DNA from: Fusibacillus kribbianus
GTDB lineage: Bacteria; Bacillota; Clostridia; Lachnospirales; Lachnospiraceae
DNA: 64,000 bases
Assembly: GCF_030053595.1 (NCBI RefSeq)
Contig: NZ_JASGBQ010000011.1
Coordinates: forward strand, 1-64,000
Direction of reading: 5' to 3'
Under the pieces are notes generated by a model. It was not told the origin of the DNA, searched no databases, and saw only the letters and a list, made by a program, of their open reading frames with translations. A program made the position numbers and the translations under genes. This document shows, in pieces, positions 31,485-40,896 of this stretch (its first letter is position 1; each line of letters begins with the position of its first letter).

Positions 31485-32669
31485 TTATCGATACATCTGC
31501 GCCAGCTTCTCAAAAGCAGCCAGAGATCTCTCGATCATCTCTGTCTTCACGCAATAGGCAATTCTCACATGTCCGGGGCAGGCAAAATCGTCTCCGGGCA
31601 CCAGCAGCAGATCCAGACTTTTCGCCTTTTCGCAGAACGCATTGGCATCCGGCTCCAGGGAACGGGGGAACAGATAGAAGGCTCCCTCCGGCTTCACACA
31701 GGTATATCCCATCCTGGTCAGCTCGTTGTAAAGGATATCCCGATTTTTCCGGTAGACGGAAATGTCGGAGGTCTGTCCGGCACAGGAAGCTGCCACTCTC
31801 TGGAAAAGGGCCGGAGCGCATACATAGCCCAGCACACGCCCTGCTCCGCAGACAGCTGCATAGGCGGCTTTGAAATCCTCCATCTCACCGGGGACGACCA
31901 CATAGCCGATCCGCTCTCCGGGCATGGACAGCGACTTACTGTAGGAATAGCAGACAAAGGTATTGTCATAGTATTCAGTCAGATACGGCACCTTCACACC
32001 GTCAAAGGCAATTTCCCGATAAGGCTCATCGGAGATCAGATAAATGGGATGACCGTATTCCTCCGATCTTTCCTTCAAAAGAGCCGTCAGCTTAAGGATC
32101 GTCTCCTCCGAATAGACAACACCGGAAGGATTGTTGGGAGAATTGACGATGACTGCCTTTGTCTTCGGATTCAGGAGTGTCTCAAAGGCATCAAAATTGA
32201 TCTGGAAGCTGTCAATATCCGCCGGCACCACCTGAAGCTTCGCTCCGGTTCCCTCCACAAACACCTTGTATTCCGGGAAATAAGGAGCAAAGGCGATAAA
32301 CTCATCTCCCTCCTCCGCCAGGGCTTTAAAGCATACGCACAGGGAAGCTGCCGCACCCACTGTCATATACAGATTGTCGCCCGTAAAATGGGTACCGTGG
32401 GTCCTGTTGATGGACTCGGCGATCTGACTGCGCACCACCGCATCTCCCTGGGCACTGGTATACCCATGAAGAGCCGCCGCATCCTCCGTGGTCACCAGAC
32501 GGACGATCTCGTCACTGACCGTCTGCGGGGCCGGCACATTGGGATTTCCCAGGCTGAAATCAAAAATATTGTCTCTTCCCACTTCAGTCGCACGCTTGTT
32601 GCCAAACTCAAAAATCTCGCGGATCGTGGAGCGTCTGCTCCCAAGCTCTACCATTTTCTCTGCAAACAT
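31485..32669 (-). CDS. PLP-dependent aminotransferase, class I/II (AspC-like)
   Basis: A 394-aa fold-type I aminotransferase. Motifs: FSLGNPNVPAP, GAAASLCVCFKAL, NSPNNPSGVVYS, ISDEPYREI and the PLP lysine in YSYSKSLSMPGERIGYV. These fit an aspartate or aromatic aminotransferase-like enzyme (AAT-I); the substrate cannot be told from sequence. Two ATGs compete: GGAGG is only 2 nt before the first (32678) but 11 nt before the second (32669), which I prefer. Followed in the same direction by the other aminotransferase gene upstream. Confidence 0.88.
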   Translation of the reverse strand: MFAEKMVELGSRRSTIREIFEFGNKRATEVGRDNIFDFSLGNPNVPAPQTVSDEIVRLVTTEDAAALHGYTSAQGDAVVRSQIAESINRTHGTHFTGDNLYMTVGAAASLCVCFKALAEEGDEFIAFAPYFPEYKVFVEGTGAKLQVVPADIDSFQINFDAFETLLNPKTKAVIVNSPNNPSGVVYSEETILKLTALLKERSEEYGHPIYLISDEPYREIAFDGVKVPYLTEYYDNTFVCYSYSKSLSMPGERIGYVVVPGEMEDFKAAYAAVCGAGRVLGYVCAPALFQRVAASCAGQTSDISVYRKNRDILYNELTRMGYTCVKPEGAFYLFPRSLEPDANAFCEKAKSLDLLLVPGDDFACPGHVRIAYCVKTEMIERSLAAFEKLAQMYR

Positions 32670-32706
32670 CGCTGTCATTTCCTCCCGCTTCCTTTACTCT
32701 CTCAGG

Positions 32707-32734
32707 AAAGCTCCGGCCCTTTTGCCGGAGCTTT
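32707..32734 (-). terminator. Hairpin between the two aminotransferase genes
   Basis: AAAGCTCCGG / CCGGAGCTTT, a 10-bp perfect stem with an 8-nt loop after the stop of the upstream aminotransferase. The T run is short on the minus strand, so termination may be partial. Confidence 0.6.
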
Positions 32735-32749
32735 TCCAGTATTTTCTTT

Positions 32750-34021
32750 TTATGATTCTCCGATCAGCTTCTTCACTCCTGCCAGCTTCACGCACAGGCA
32801 GAACAGATGAATGGCCTTGTCAAGCTCCTCGATGGTCGGATAGGTGGGTGCAATACGGATATTGCTGTCCTTGGGGTCCTTCTTGTAGGGCCAGGTAGCT
32901 CCGGCGCCGGTCATGGTAACGCCAGCCTCCTTTGCAAGCCTTACGGTTTCCTTTGCACAGCCGGGAAGAGTATCCAGTGCTACAAAGTAGCCGCCCTTCG
33001 GCGTTACCCAAGACGCGAGGCCTGTTTCGCCCAGCTCTGCATCGAGAGTGTCGAGAACCATATCAAATTTCGGTCTTAACGCATCGGCCAGCTTTCTCAT
33101 GTGGGCGCGGATATTTTCCGCATTGCCGAAGTATTTCACATGGCGGAGCTGATTTAACTTGTCATGGCCGATGGTCTGGATGGTCATATGCTTTTTGATC
33201 TCCGCAATGTTGGACAGGCTGGACGCCATGATGGCAATGCCTGCACCGGGGAAGGTGATCTTGGAGGTGGAGAAGAAATAAAGGATCCTGTCCTCATTTC
33301 CGCATGCCGCAGCCGCCTTGAAGATATCCTTCAAGGGAACCTCCTCGTAAATATGGTGAACGCCGTAGGCATTATCCCAGAAGATACGGAAATCCTTCGC
33401 CGCCGTCTTCATGGAAGCCAGACGATCCACCGTCTCGTCAGAATAGCAGGCGCCGAGGGGATTGGAATGAAGCGGCACACACCAGATACCCTTGATGGTA
33501 TCATCCTCTGCCACCAGCTTTTCCACTACGTCCATATCCGGTCCTTCCGCCGTCATGGGAACCGGGATCAGCTCCATACCCATGTCCTCGGTAACGGCAA
33601 AATGCCTGTCATAGCCGGGGCTCGGGCAAAGCCACTTGATTCCCTTCACATCCTTCCAGGGCTTCTCCCCCTGGGTACCGAAGAGCATCAGTCTTGTCAT
33701 GGCATCGTACATCAGATTTAAGCTGGAGCTGCCGCCCACAATGATCTTATCTACAGGAATATCCAAAAGATCGGAAAATAGCTTTTTGGCTTCTGGAATT
33801 CCATCCAGAACCCCGTAATTTCTGGCGTCCAGACCTGACTCGGTATGGTAATCATCCAGTGCTGTCAAAAGCCCGTTGGTCAGATCCAGCTGGCTTGCCG
33901 CAGGCTTGCCTCTGGACATATCCAGCTTAAGTCCCTGGGCCTTAAACTCCTCGTACTGCTTTTCAAGCTCCTCCTGAAGCTCCAAAAGCTCCTCCCTTGT
34001 AAACTCTGTAATCTTTTTCAT
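32750..34021 (-). CDS. Aminotransferase of the long Asp-aminotransferase type (PF12897-like)
   Basis: A 423-aa protein beginning TREELLELQEELEKQYEEFK, then GLKLDMSRGKPAASQLDL, NYGVLDGIPEAKKLF, IVGGSSSLNLMYDAM, CPSPGYDRHF, IFWDNAYGVHH and the PLP lysine in FFSTSKITFPGAG. This group is annotated as aspartate aminotransferase-like and differs from the neighbour in its extended N-terminus. The ATG at 34021 has AAAGGAG. Precedes the other aminotransferase; proC follows upstream, so amino acid metabolism is a common theme. Confidence 0.88.
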   Translation of the reverse strand: MKKITEFTREELLELQEELEKQYEEFKAQGLKLDMSRGKPAASQLDLTNGLLTALDDYHTESGLDARNYGVLDGIPEAKKLFSDLLDIPVDKIIVGGSSSLNLMYDAMTRLMLFGTQGEKPWKDVKGIKWLCPSPGYDRHFAVTEDMGMELIPVPMTAEGPDMDVVEKLVAEDDTIKGIWCVPLHSNPLGACYSDETVDRLASMKTAAKDFRIFWDNAYGVHHIYEEVPLKDIFKAAAACGNEDRILYFFSTSKITFPGAGIAIMASSLSNIAEIKKHMTIQTIGHDKLNQLRHVKYFGNAENIRAHMRKLADALRPKFDMVLDTLDAELGETGLASWVTPKGGYFVALDTLPGCAKETVRLAKEAGVTMTGAGATWPYKKDPKDSNIRIAPTYPTIEELDKAIHLFCLCVKLAGVKKLIGES

Positions 34022-34108
34022 AGTGACTCCTTTCCGGCTTTCTGCCTTCCACTTTTCACCCGTCATATTCAACATATCAAATCTTTTACCTTCTGTCTGT
34101 CAGGCCTG

Positions 34109-34906
34109 TTACATCCTTCTGGCCTTGTCGGCGCAGGCAGTCATCGCTTCGATGACGCTGCTTCGAAGCCCCCGCTCCTCCAGGACACGGACCGCCTGAA
34201 TGGTGGTCCCGCCGGGCGAGCAGACCATATCCTTGAGGGCTCCCGGATGAAGCCCTGTCTCCTGCACCATCTTTGCAGCTCCGAGAACCGCCTGGGAGGC
34301 AAACTCATATGCCTGAGCTCTGGGCATTCCCAGCGATACGGCACCGTCAGCCATGGCTTCGATGAACATAAACACATAAGCAGGAGCACTTCCGCAGACG
34401 GCAATGACCGCCTCGCTCATGGTTTCCGGCAGCACCGATGCCCGTCCGAAGCTCTCGAGCACATCCATGACCCGTTTCAGTTCCTCCTCCGTCACCAGCT
34501 CGTTGGGCGATACGGAGGTGATCCCCTCTCCCACCAGAGCCGGAGTGTTGGGATTGCAGCGGATAAATTTAAGCTGCCGTCCGAACTGCTCCGTAAACCA
34601 GGCAAGGGTCTTGCCCGGTGCAATGCTCATGATCAGCTGGGTCTCATTTACCTCATTCCTGATCTCCTGGATCACCTGGCTGTAGAACTGGGGTTTTACT
34701 GCCAGCACCAGGATCTCCGCTTCCCTTGCCACCTGCCTGTTGTCGCCGGTGACACAGATACCCCAGGTCTTCTCCGCATAATCAAGGGCGCCCCGGCTTC
34801 TGTTGGAGGCAATGATCTCCTCCGGTGCCACAAGCTTCTTTCCCACAATTCCTCCGATCATGGCCCTGGCCATATTTCCGCAGCCGATAAAACCGATTTT
34901 TTTCAT
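34109..34906 (-). CDS. proC: Pyrroline-5-carboxylate reductase
   Basis: A 265-aa enzyme for the last step of proline synthesis (1-pyrroline-5-carboxylate + NAD(P)H to proline). The N-terminal Rossmann motif is GFIGCGNMARAMIGG, followed by AVKPQFYSQV, RCNPNTPALVGEG and the C-terminal signature KDMVCSPGGTTIQAVRVLEE. Usual length. ATG with AGGAG upstream. It lies 13 bp after scpB in the same direction. Confidence 0.96.
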   Translation of the reverse strand: MKKIGFIGCGNMARAMIGGIVGKKLVAPEEIIASNRSRGALDYAEKTWGICVTGDNRQVAREAEILVLAVKPQFYSQVIQEIRNEVNETQLIMSIAPGKTLAWFTEQFGRQLKFIRCNPNTPALVGEGITSVSPNELVTEEELKRVMDVLESFGRASVLPETMSEAVIAVCGSAPAYVFMFIEAMADGAVSLGMPRAQAYEFASQAVLGAAKMVQETGLHPGALKDMVCSPGGTTIQAVRVLEERGLRSSVIEAMTACADKARRM

Positions 34907-34919
34907 ACCCTTCTCCTCC

Positions 34920-35489
34920 TTACAGATCCAGCTTAAGCTGAGCTTCCTCTTCAGCCTCCGCCTTGAATTCTTCCATCTGCTCCGGCTTCATGGCCGGAAG
35001 CTCTTCCAGTGTGGACACGCCGAAGCTTCGCAGAAAATCTTCTGTTGTCCCGAATAAAATGGGCCGCCCCGGCACGTTGAGTCTGCCGACCTCCTCCACA
35101 AGGCCGTACTCAATGAGTTTATTGACCGCATGGTCCGATTTGACCCCTCGGATTTTTTCGATCTCCAGCCTCGTCACAGGCTGCTTATAGGCGATAATAG
35201 AAAGAGTTTCCAGAAGTACCTCTGTCAGGACATATTTCTTCGGCTGGGCCGCAACCCGGATCAGATTTTCATAGTATTCCGGTCTGGTACACATCTGAAA
35301 AGCGCTTTCCAGCTCGATGATCTTCATGCCGCGTTCTTCGGCCTCATAATCATCCGCCAGGCTCTGCACCAGCTTTCTGGTTGTCTCCTCATCCTGCCCA
35401 ATGGCTTCCGCCAGGGACTTTAACTCCACTGAGCCGCCCATGGCAAACAGTACCGCCTCCAGAATCCTCTTTGCTTCTTTTATTTCCAT
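34920..35489 (-). CDS. scpB: Segregation and condensation protein B
   Basis: A 189-aa ScpB with two winged-helix domains (KRILEAVLFAMGGSVELKSLAE; LLETLSIIAYKQPVTRLEIEKIRGVKSD), which dimerises and binds ScpA in the SMC complex. I choose the ATG at 35489; a GTG at 35525 overlapping the scpA stop in GTGA would add 12 residues, but neither ribosome site is strong. Standard scpA-scpB order. The chromosome SMC gene itself is not in the window. Confidence 0.94.
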   Translation of the reverse strand: MEIKEAKRILEAVLFAMGGSVELKSLAEAIGQDEETTRKLVQSLADDYEAEERGMKIIELESAFQMCTRPEYYENLIRVAAQPKKYVLTEVLLETLSIIAYKQPVTRLEIEKIRGVKSDHAVNKLIEYGLVEEVGRLNVPGRPILFGTTEDFLRSFGVSTLEELPAMKPEQMEEFKAEAEEEAQLKLDL

Positions 35490-35521
35490 AAATTTCTGCC
35501 TTTTCTTTCCTGTTTCTTCTC

Positions 35522-36331
35522 TCACCCGTCAATGCTGGCGGTTAGTTCCTCTGCCAGCCGTTCCCGGTCCTTAATAAGCTCCTCGGAAGCTTCGAGAAGG
35601 AAATCCTCCTCCTCTCCATCCATCTCCCGGAGAGTCACACTCCCCATCTTCATCAGCTCCAGCACCGCCAGAAAAGCGACGACCAGCTCCACCCGGCTGG
35701 ACTGTGCCTTCAGAAATTCCCGGAAGGAAAGCTGTCTTTGGTCAGCCGCCAGATTGAGGATCTCCACGATCTTATCCGCCACACGGAAAGGCTCCTTCTG
35801 GATCTGACTGAATTTGGAGCGGACCGGATCGATCTTGTCCTCCTGCCGCCTCAGAACTGCCCGGAAGATATCGTTGAGCCTTGTCAGGGTGACCCCATCC
35901 AGCAGTTCCTCCAGATCCACCGGCGGACGGTACTTTGCCACCTCCTCCGGAATGGTCTCCGGTTTGAACAGAAGCCGTTCCGCGTCCAGCTGTCTGTCCT
36001 TCAGTTCTCCGGCCATATACTTGTACATTTTGTATTCCAGCAGCCGCTCCACCAGCTCCTGTCGGGGATCCTCCTCTTCCCCTTCCTCATTCTCCTCGGC
36101 GGGAAGAAGCATTCTGGACTTGATGTCCAGAAGAGTCGCCGCCATCACAAGAAAATCGCTGACCACATCCAGATCCTCTTTGTCCATGGCGTTCACATAC
36201 TCCAAATACTGGTCGGTAATCTCCGCAATGGGGATGTCATAAATATTCACTTTATTTTTATCGATCAGATGAAGAAGCAGATCCAAAGGCCCCTCAAAGG
36301 CCTGAAGCTTCACCGACAGCACTGACTGCAT
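35522..36331 (-). CDS. scpA: Segregation and condensation protein A
   Basis: A 269-aa kleisin subunit of the SMC condensin. It begins with the conserved KLQAFEGPLDLLLHLIDKNKVNIYDIPI and has VVSDFLVMAATLLDIKSRMLLP; the acidic linker and C-terminal winged helix (FLAVLELMKMGSVTLRE) follow. Upstream of scpB, almost overlapping. Confidence 0.96.
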   Translation of the reverse strand: MQSVLSVKLQAFEGPLDLLLHLIDKNKVNIYDIPIAEITDQYLEYVNAMDKEDLDVVSDFLVMAATLLDIKSRMLLPAEENEEGEEEDPRQELVERLLEYKMYKYMAGELKDRQLDAERLLFKPETIPEEVAKYRPPVDLEELLDGVTLTRLNDIFRAVLRRQEDKIDPVRSKFSQIQKEPFRVADKIVEILNLAADQRQLSFREFLKAQSSRVELVVAFLAVLELMKMGSVTLREMDGEEEDFLLEASEELIKDRERLAEELTASIDG

Positions 36332-36374
36332 GTCAAATCCTCATTTCTCTCTCATAATATCCCAGGCAGAGTTT

Positions 36375-37271
36375 TTAAGCCCGTTCGCCGTCCCGGCGCC
36401 TTCGCTTCAGCCGGACCACCAGAAGCTCCGACATGTTGCCCAACCGGAGGTTGACGGAATGGGTCCCAAGCCCGCCGCTGACAAGCATGGTTTTTCCATC
36501 TGTTTCATACCGTCCTCTGCTGCAGCGGGGAAACAATTCAAAATTGGGAGAGATCAGCCCGCCCAGAAAAGGCAGGCGTACCGTTCCTCCATGATAATGA
36601 CCGCTTAAAGTAAGATCTGCTCCCCAGGCCGCATATTCCTCAAAATACGACGGCGAATGGGCCAGCAGAATATGATATTCGTCCCGTCTGGCCACTCCCA
36701 GCGTCCGGTCCAGATAGCCCGGCTCCATGGGACGCTTTTTAAATTTATGATAATAGCATCGATCCATGTTCAGGCCGGTGATGGTGAGCGCATCCTTTCC
36801 ATCCCGAATGGTCAGGGAAAGATTGTCAAGGACCGTCACTCCGGCCCGCATCATCTCACTGTACCACTCCCGGTAGGCAGAAGCATAGACTTCCTTTTCC
36901 CTGCCCATCCGGTCCTCATGATTGCCCAGGCCGTAGTATACCGGGTAACGGAAGGCCAGACGACGGAGCAGGCGGACACTTTCCCCGTAACGGCAGACAC
37001 CCTTTCTGGCCATCACCATATCTCCTGCCACCATGACTGCATCCGGATGGATCCTTCGGATAGAAGCCATCATTCGGTTGTTTCGCCTGCCGGCCCCATT
37101 GTCATGAAGATCCGCCATGACCACCATCGTATATCCGTCAAAGGCCTCACCGACGGCTTCGGACTCCACCTCATATTCTCTTACTGCCACATGATTCCGC
37201 TCATACCGGGAAACAAGCAGCAGCGCAATCACCAAACCTGCCAGGATAATTCCTGCAATCCATAAACCCAT
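36375..37271 (-). CDS. Membrane-anchored metallophosphoesterase
   Basis: A 298-aa calcineurin-like phosphoesterase with an N-terminal membrane anchor (residues about 3-22). Metal ligands appear in order: MADLHDN, AGDMV, GLGNHED, LLAHSP and SGHYHGG. This matches the YkuE/YaeI-like group, which is thought to act at the membrane on lipid or cell-wall substrates. It follows the two-component genes and precedes scpA. Substrate unknown. Confidence 0.88.
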   Translation of the reverse strand: MGLWIAGIILAGLVIALLLVSRYERNHVAVREYEVESEAVGEAFDGYTMVVMADLHDNGAGRRNNRMMASIRRIHPDAVMVAGDMVMARKGVCRYGESVRLLRRLAFRYPVYYGLGNHEDRMGREKEVYASAYREWYSEMMRAGVTVLDNLSLTIRDGKDALTITGLNMDRCYYHKFKKRPMEPGYLDRTLGVARRDEYHILLAHSPSYFEEYAAWGADLTLSGHYHGGTVRLPFLGGLISPNFELFPRCSRGRYETDGKTMLVSGGLGTHSVNLRLGNMSELLVVRLKRRRRDGERA

Positions 37272-37313
37272 ATATCTTCCCCATAATCTTTATTATTCAG
37301 TATAACACGGCTT

Positions 37314-38780
37314 CTATTTACAGTCAAACTCACAGAAGAAACTTACTCCATCTTCTTCATTTTTTACACCATAACTGCAGTTGTGGGCCTCCATGACTGC
37401 CTTCACAATGGAAAGTCCGATCCCGCTGCCGCCGTATTCTCTCGTTCTGGCCTTATCCACCTTATAAAACTTGTCCCAGATCCTTTCGATATCCCCTTCC
37501 GGAATGGGTGCCCCTGTATTCCGAACCTGGATATGAGCCCTGCTGTCCTGTTTTTCCACCGATATCAGGATTTTTTTCTCTCCCTCCAGATGATTCAGGG
37601 CATTACCCACATAGTTTCGGATCACCTCTTCCACCATATATTCATCGGCCCAGATATAAAGGCTCTTCGGGCATTTCAGGGAGACCTTCGCCTCCTTCTG
37701 TTCCAGAAGAAGCCGATAGGAATTCAAAACGCCTTCGATGACAGGGATCAGATCAAAATGCTCCATGGAAAGCTGTTCCCTGCCCGCCTCGATCTGATTC
37801 AAGGTAAGAAGCTTCTTCACCATGGTATTCATCTTGGAAGCCTCATCGATGATCACGTCGCAGTACCACTCCATGGTCTCAGGGTCGTCGTTGATCCCCT
37901 CCTTAAGTCCCTCCGCATATCCCTGTACCAGCGCAATGGGCGTTTTCAGCTCATGGGACACATTTGACAAAAACTCCCGCCGCATCTCATCAATTTTCGT
38001 TTTCTGCTCGATATCACGTTTCAGCTCCAGATTGGCCGTTTTCAACTCCAGAATAGTCTTTTCCAGCTGCTTCGACATATGGTTCATGCTCTGCCCCAGG
38101 ATCTCGATCTCCCGGTTGTCATTTCCCTCATACCGGGCCGTAAAGTCCAGGCTGGCCATCCGCTCCGCAATGGAAGAAAGCTCCAGAATGGGAGCCGTCA
38201 TGTTTTTCGTCAGGAACCAGACCGCCAGAATACCGGCCGCGGCCACTCCCAGGGCCACATACAGATTCAACTGGTTCACCAGGCGGACCGTCTCCTGAAT
38301 ACTTTGCAGGGGAACCCGCATCAGAGAAAAGCTCCCGCCCAGATAGGACGAGAACATTTCCATATAATAAGCCTGGAGATTTCCGTCATACACCTTATTG
38401 ATCTGATACTTACTGGTTGCCTCCAGCCGCTCCACGCTCTGGTTTGTGCCAAAAATATAGTCAAAGAGGTTATTTCCGCTCTGAAGGGCCTCTCCGCTGC
38501 CGGAAGAATAGATCACCTTCTGGGCGGAATCCCATAAAAATATTTCAATGTTGTAATTTTCCTTGACCCTTCTGAGATACATTTTCGTATCGGCGGTTAC
38601 CGTCCCGTCATTCTCCATCCGTGTCTCCAGCTCATTGTAGGCCTGAATGAGCGTATTTTTTTTCCGCTGCAGGTAATAGGGCTCCAGACACAGATTGACG
38701 GCGATCCAGCTGGCCAGAATGACCGCAGCCACCACGCCCGTCAGGATCATGGTATATTTAAATCGAATGGTGTGCTTCAT
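37314..38780 (-). CDS. Sensor histidine kinase with HAMP domain
   Basis: A 488-aa membrane kinase: helix 1 at about 10-30, an extracellular sensing region to about 168, helix 2 at about 172-192, HAMP, then HisKA (FLSNVSHELKTPIALVQGYA, phospho-His in SHELKTP) and HATPase_c (N box RNYVGNALNH, G1/F/G2 boxes in DKFYKVDKARTREYGGSGIGLSI). Its ATG overlaps the stop of the response regulator gene in ATGA, so the two are made together. The signal is unknown; the architecture is that of envelope-sensing kinases such as PhoR/VanS. Confidence 0.95.
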   Translation of the reverse strand: MKHTIRFKYTMILTGVVAAVILASWIAVNLCLEPYYLQRKKNTLIQAYNELETRMENDGTVTADTKMYLRRVKENYNIEIFLWDSAQKVIYSSGSGEALQSGNNLFDYIFGTNQSVERLEATSKYQINKVYDGNLQAYYMEMFSSYLGGSFSLMRVPLQSIQETVRLVNQLNLYVALGVAAAGILAVWFLTKNMTAPILELSSIAERMASLDFTARYEGNDNREIEILGQSMNHMSKQLEKTILELKTANLELKRDIEQKTKIDEMRREFLSNVSHELKTPIALVQGYAEGLKEGINDDPETMEWYCDVIIDEASKMNTMVKKLLTLNQIEAGREQLSMEHFDLIPVIEGVLNSYRLLLEQKEAKVSLKCPKSLYIWADEYMVEEVIRNYVGNALNHLEGEKKILISVEKQDSRAHIQVRNTGAPIPEGDIERIWDKFYKVDKARTREYGGSGIGLSIVKAVMEAHNCSYGVKNEEDGVSFFCEFDCK

Positions 38781-39457
38781 TCCTTATCCACCTCGAACTT
38801 GTACCCCATTCCCCAGATGGTCTTGATATATTCGCCGCGCTTTCCCAGCTTGCTGCGAAGCTTTTTCACATGGGTGTCAATGGTCCTGGCATCTCCGAAA
38901 TAATCATAATTCCACACATGGTTCAGAATATTCTCCCGGGAAAGGGCAAGCCCCTGATTTTCCACAAAATAGGTCAGAAGCTCAAATTCCTTGAAGCTCA
39001 GTTCCACCGGCTGACCGTCCACAGTCACCTGATGAGCCGCCTTGTCAAGGACGATGCCTCCCACCTCCACCGTTCCTGTCTTCACCGCCATGCTGCGTCT
39101 CAGGATCGCCTCCACCCTTGCCACCAGGATCTTGGGGCTGAAGGGCTTGGAGATGTATTCGTCCACTCCCAGCTCGAAGCCGAGAAGCTCGTCCCGCTCC
39201 TCGCTCTTTGCCGTCAGCATAATGATTGGCACCTGAGAATACTGACGGATGGTCCGGACCGCCTCATAGCCGTCCATCTTCGGCATCATCACATCCATGA
39301 TGATGAGGCGGATATCCTTATCTTCCAGGAAAAGCTCCACTGCCTCCTCGCCGTCTCCGGCCTCCTCCACCATAAAATCACGTTTTACAAGAAAATCCTT
39401 CAAAAGCTTCCGCATTCTGCTTTCGTCGTCTACCACAAGAATCTTTATTTTTTCCAT
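38777..39457 (-). CDS. OmpR/PhoB-family response regulator
   Basis: A 226-aa regulator. The receiver domain has VVDDESRM, the phosphoacceptor Asp55 in IIMDVMMPKMDG, and the conserved T and K (MLTAKSEE, YISKPFSP). The C-terminal winged helix has ENILNHVWNYDYFGDARTIDTHVKKLRSKLG. Upstream partner of the histidine kinase. ATG with GAGGA. A GGCCGC-ttcggt-GCGGCC hairpin lies in its leader at 39473-39490; the 240-bp gap to the next gene holds nothing else clear. Confidence 0.96.
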   Translation of the reverse strand: MEKIKILVVDDESRMRKLLKDFLVKRDFMVEEAGDGEEAVELFLEDKDIRLIIMDVMMPKMDGYEAVRTIRQYSQVPIIMLTAKSEERDELLGFELGVDEYISKPFSPKILVARVEAILRRSMAVKTGTVEVGGIVLDKAAHQVTVDGQPVELSFKEFELLTYFVENQGLALSRENILNHVWNYDYFGDARTIDTHVKKLRSKLGKRGEYIKTIWGMGYKFEVDKE

Positions 39458-39697
39458 ATCGTCCTCATTTCCGGCCGCTTCGGTGCGGCCTGTTGATTAC
39501 CATATGCCGGGCTTTTATTAAAAGATACACTGTCATTTTATCAGACCCTGTTTCGTATTTCCATAGTTTTGGCAAGGAATTCACGCAAGTTTCACAGGTT
39601 CTGCCCGTATCAAGCTTTTCCAAACGCAGAAAAGCCCTCGAAGGCAGTCTCTCTCCGCTTCCAAGGGTTTTGTGTTCTGCAGACGCTATACCCAAAA

Positions 39698-40246
39698 TCA
39701 TCCTTTGGGCCAGCTTTTTCTCTTTATAATATGCTCTCTGATATATCGGAAGGTCTCCTCCTCCCCTTCTTTGGCCAGCATCACCAGAAGCACCTCCAGC
39801 TGCCTCCTGGTCTTGGGGTGGATCACCATGACCTTTCTGGTCCGCTTGTAGTATTCCAGCGGACTTTTATCCGTGTAGTTCTCCTTCAGGTATGTTTTGG
39901 ATGCCGCGATCCTGTCCATAAACATTTCCAGCACATACTTCACCGGCATCTGCATCCCGGCGATCTGGTAGCCTCTGTCCATATCCACGTCAATCCAGTA
40001 TTCAAAATGGTGCTTGTTGCGGCCCTTGTGATGGAGCCACGCCGAGGAATACCCCTTCGCCTCCCTCTCCGCCGCATTGGGGCTCCGATTCCCCTGATAA
40101 TACTTACAGCCCACAAAGAATTCCACCGGATTATATTTGGATAAATCGTGGAGAAGCCCCTGTTTGTACATGCCCACCCGGAAGCAGTTTTTCATCACCT
40201 GCCCTTTGTGGTGATTGATAGTCCTCAAATGGTCCAGAGCCTTCAT
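39698..40246 (-). CDS. DUF5662-like protein
   Basis: A 182-aa soluble protein with HHKGQVMKNCFRVGMYKQGLLHDLSKYNP, then YYQGNRSPNAAEREAKGYSSAW and HHKGRNKHHFEYWIDV: several His/Asp residues that could bind metal, as in HD-type folds. I believe this is the DUF5662 family, whose function is not known. Its ATG (40246) sits on the stop codon of the Lrp-type regulator (TGATG) with GGAGGG upstream, so it is coupled to the regulator and may be one of its targets. Confidence 0.8.
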   Translation of the reverse strand: MKALDHLRTINHHKGQVMKNCFRVGMYKQGLLHDLSKYNPVEFFVGCKYYQGNRSPNAAEREAKGYSSAWLHHKGRNKHHFEYWIDVDMDRGYQIAGMQMPVKYVLEMFMDRIAASKTYLKENYTDKSPLEYYKRTRKVMVIHPKTRRQLEVLLVMLAKEGEEETFRYIREHIIKRKSWPKG

Positions 40247-40716
40247 CACTCTTTCCCTCCCCGGTTTTCTTCCTCCTCATCCAGGACCTGAATCCCTCTG
40301 GGACCCACCGGTGTGGAAAAAACGATCTGGGTACTGGTCCGTCCATAGTCCTGAAGCCGTCCGATGAACTGATCAAGCTCCACAGTGCTGTTGAAGGCCA
40401 CCTTGATGAGCATGGAAAACTGTCCGGTGACACAATTGCACTCCAGCACATTGGGACAGGCCTCGATAAACGGATAAAACTGACTCTTCTGCTTGGGCTG
40501 TACCTCCAGATTGATAAAGGCCATGATATGATAGCCCAGCTTTTCCACATTGATCTCCGCAGAATAGCCGGTGATGATCCCGGCTTTCTCCAGCCGCTCG
40601 ATCCTGGCAGATACCGCCGGAGAAGAAAGGTAAGCCTTCTCCGCAATGACCTTGAGCGGTGTTCTCGCATTTTTCTGCAGAATATTTACGATCTGTCTGT
40701 CTATATGATCCATCAT
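40246..40716 (-). CDS. Lrp/AsnC-family transcriptional regulator
   Basis: A 156-aa regulator: N-terminal AsnC-type HTH (DRQIVNILQKNARTPLKVIAEKAYLSSPAVSARIERLEKAG, the usual start of the family) and the C-terminal RAM ligand domain with FINLEVQPKQK and CVTGQFSMLIKVAF. I start at the ATG at 40716 because the upstream frame has no family similarity. It senses amino acids. Coupled downstream to the DUF5662-like gene. Confidence 0.92.
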   Translation of the reverse strand: MMDHIDRQIVNILQKNARTPLKVIAEKAYLSSPAVSARIERLEKAGIITGYSAEINVEKLGYHIMAFINLEVQPKQKSQFYPFIEACPNVLECNCVTGQFSMLIKVAFNSTVELDQFIGRLQDYGRTSTQIVFSTPVGPRGIQVLDEEEENRGGKE

Positions 40717-40896
40717 AATGTTAATACCCCCTGTGTGTTTCCACCCCTTATTATACGTCTTTCGCTTACTTTTTTCAAGCATTTATATTGATACACTTTA
40801 TAAAATTAATCAAAAAGGAATCATCCTCCTCAATATGGAAACAAGGACAGACTTCAGACATATCCTATAGTGTAAACAATCTTTGGAGGATTTATC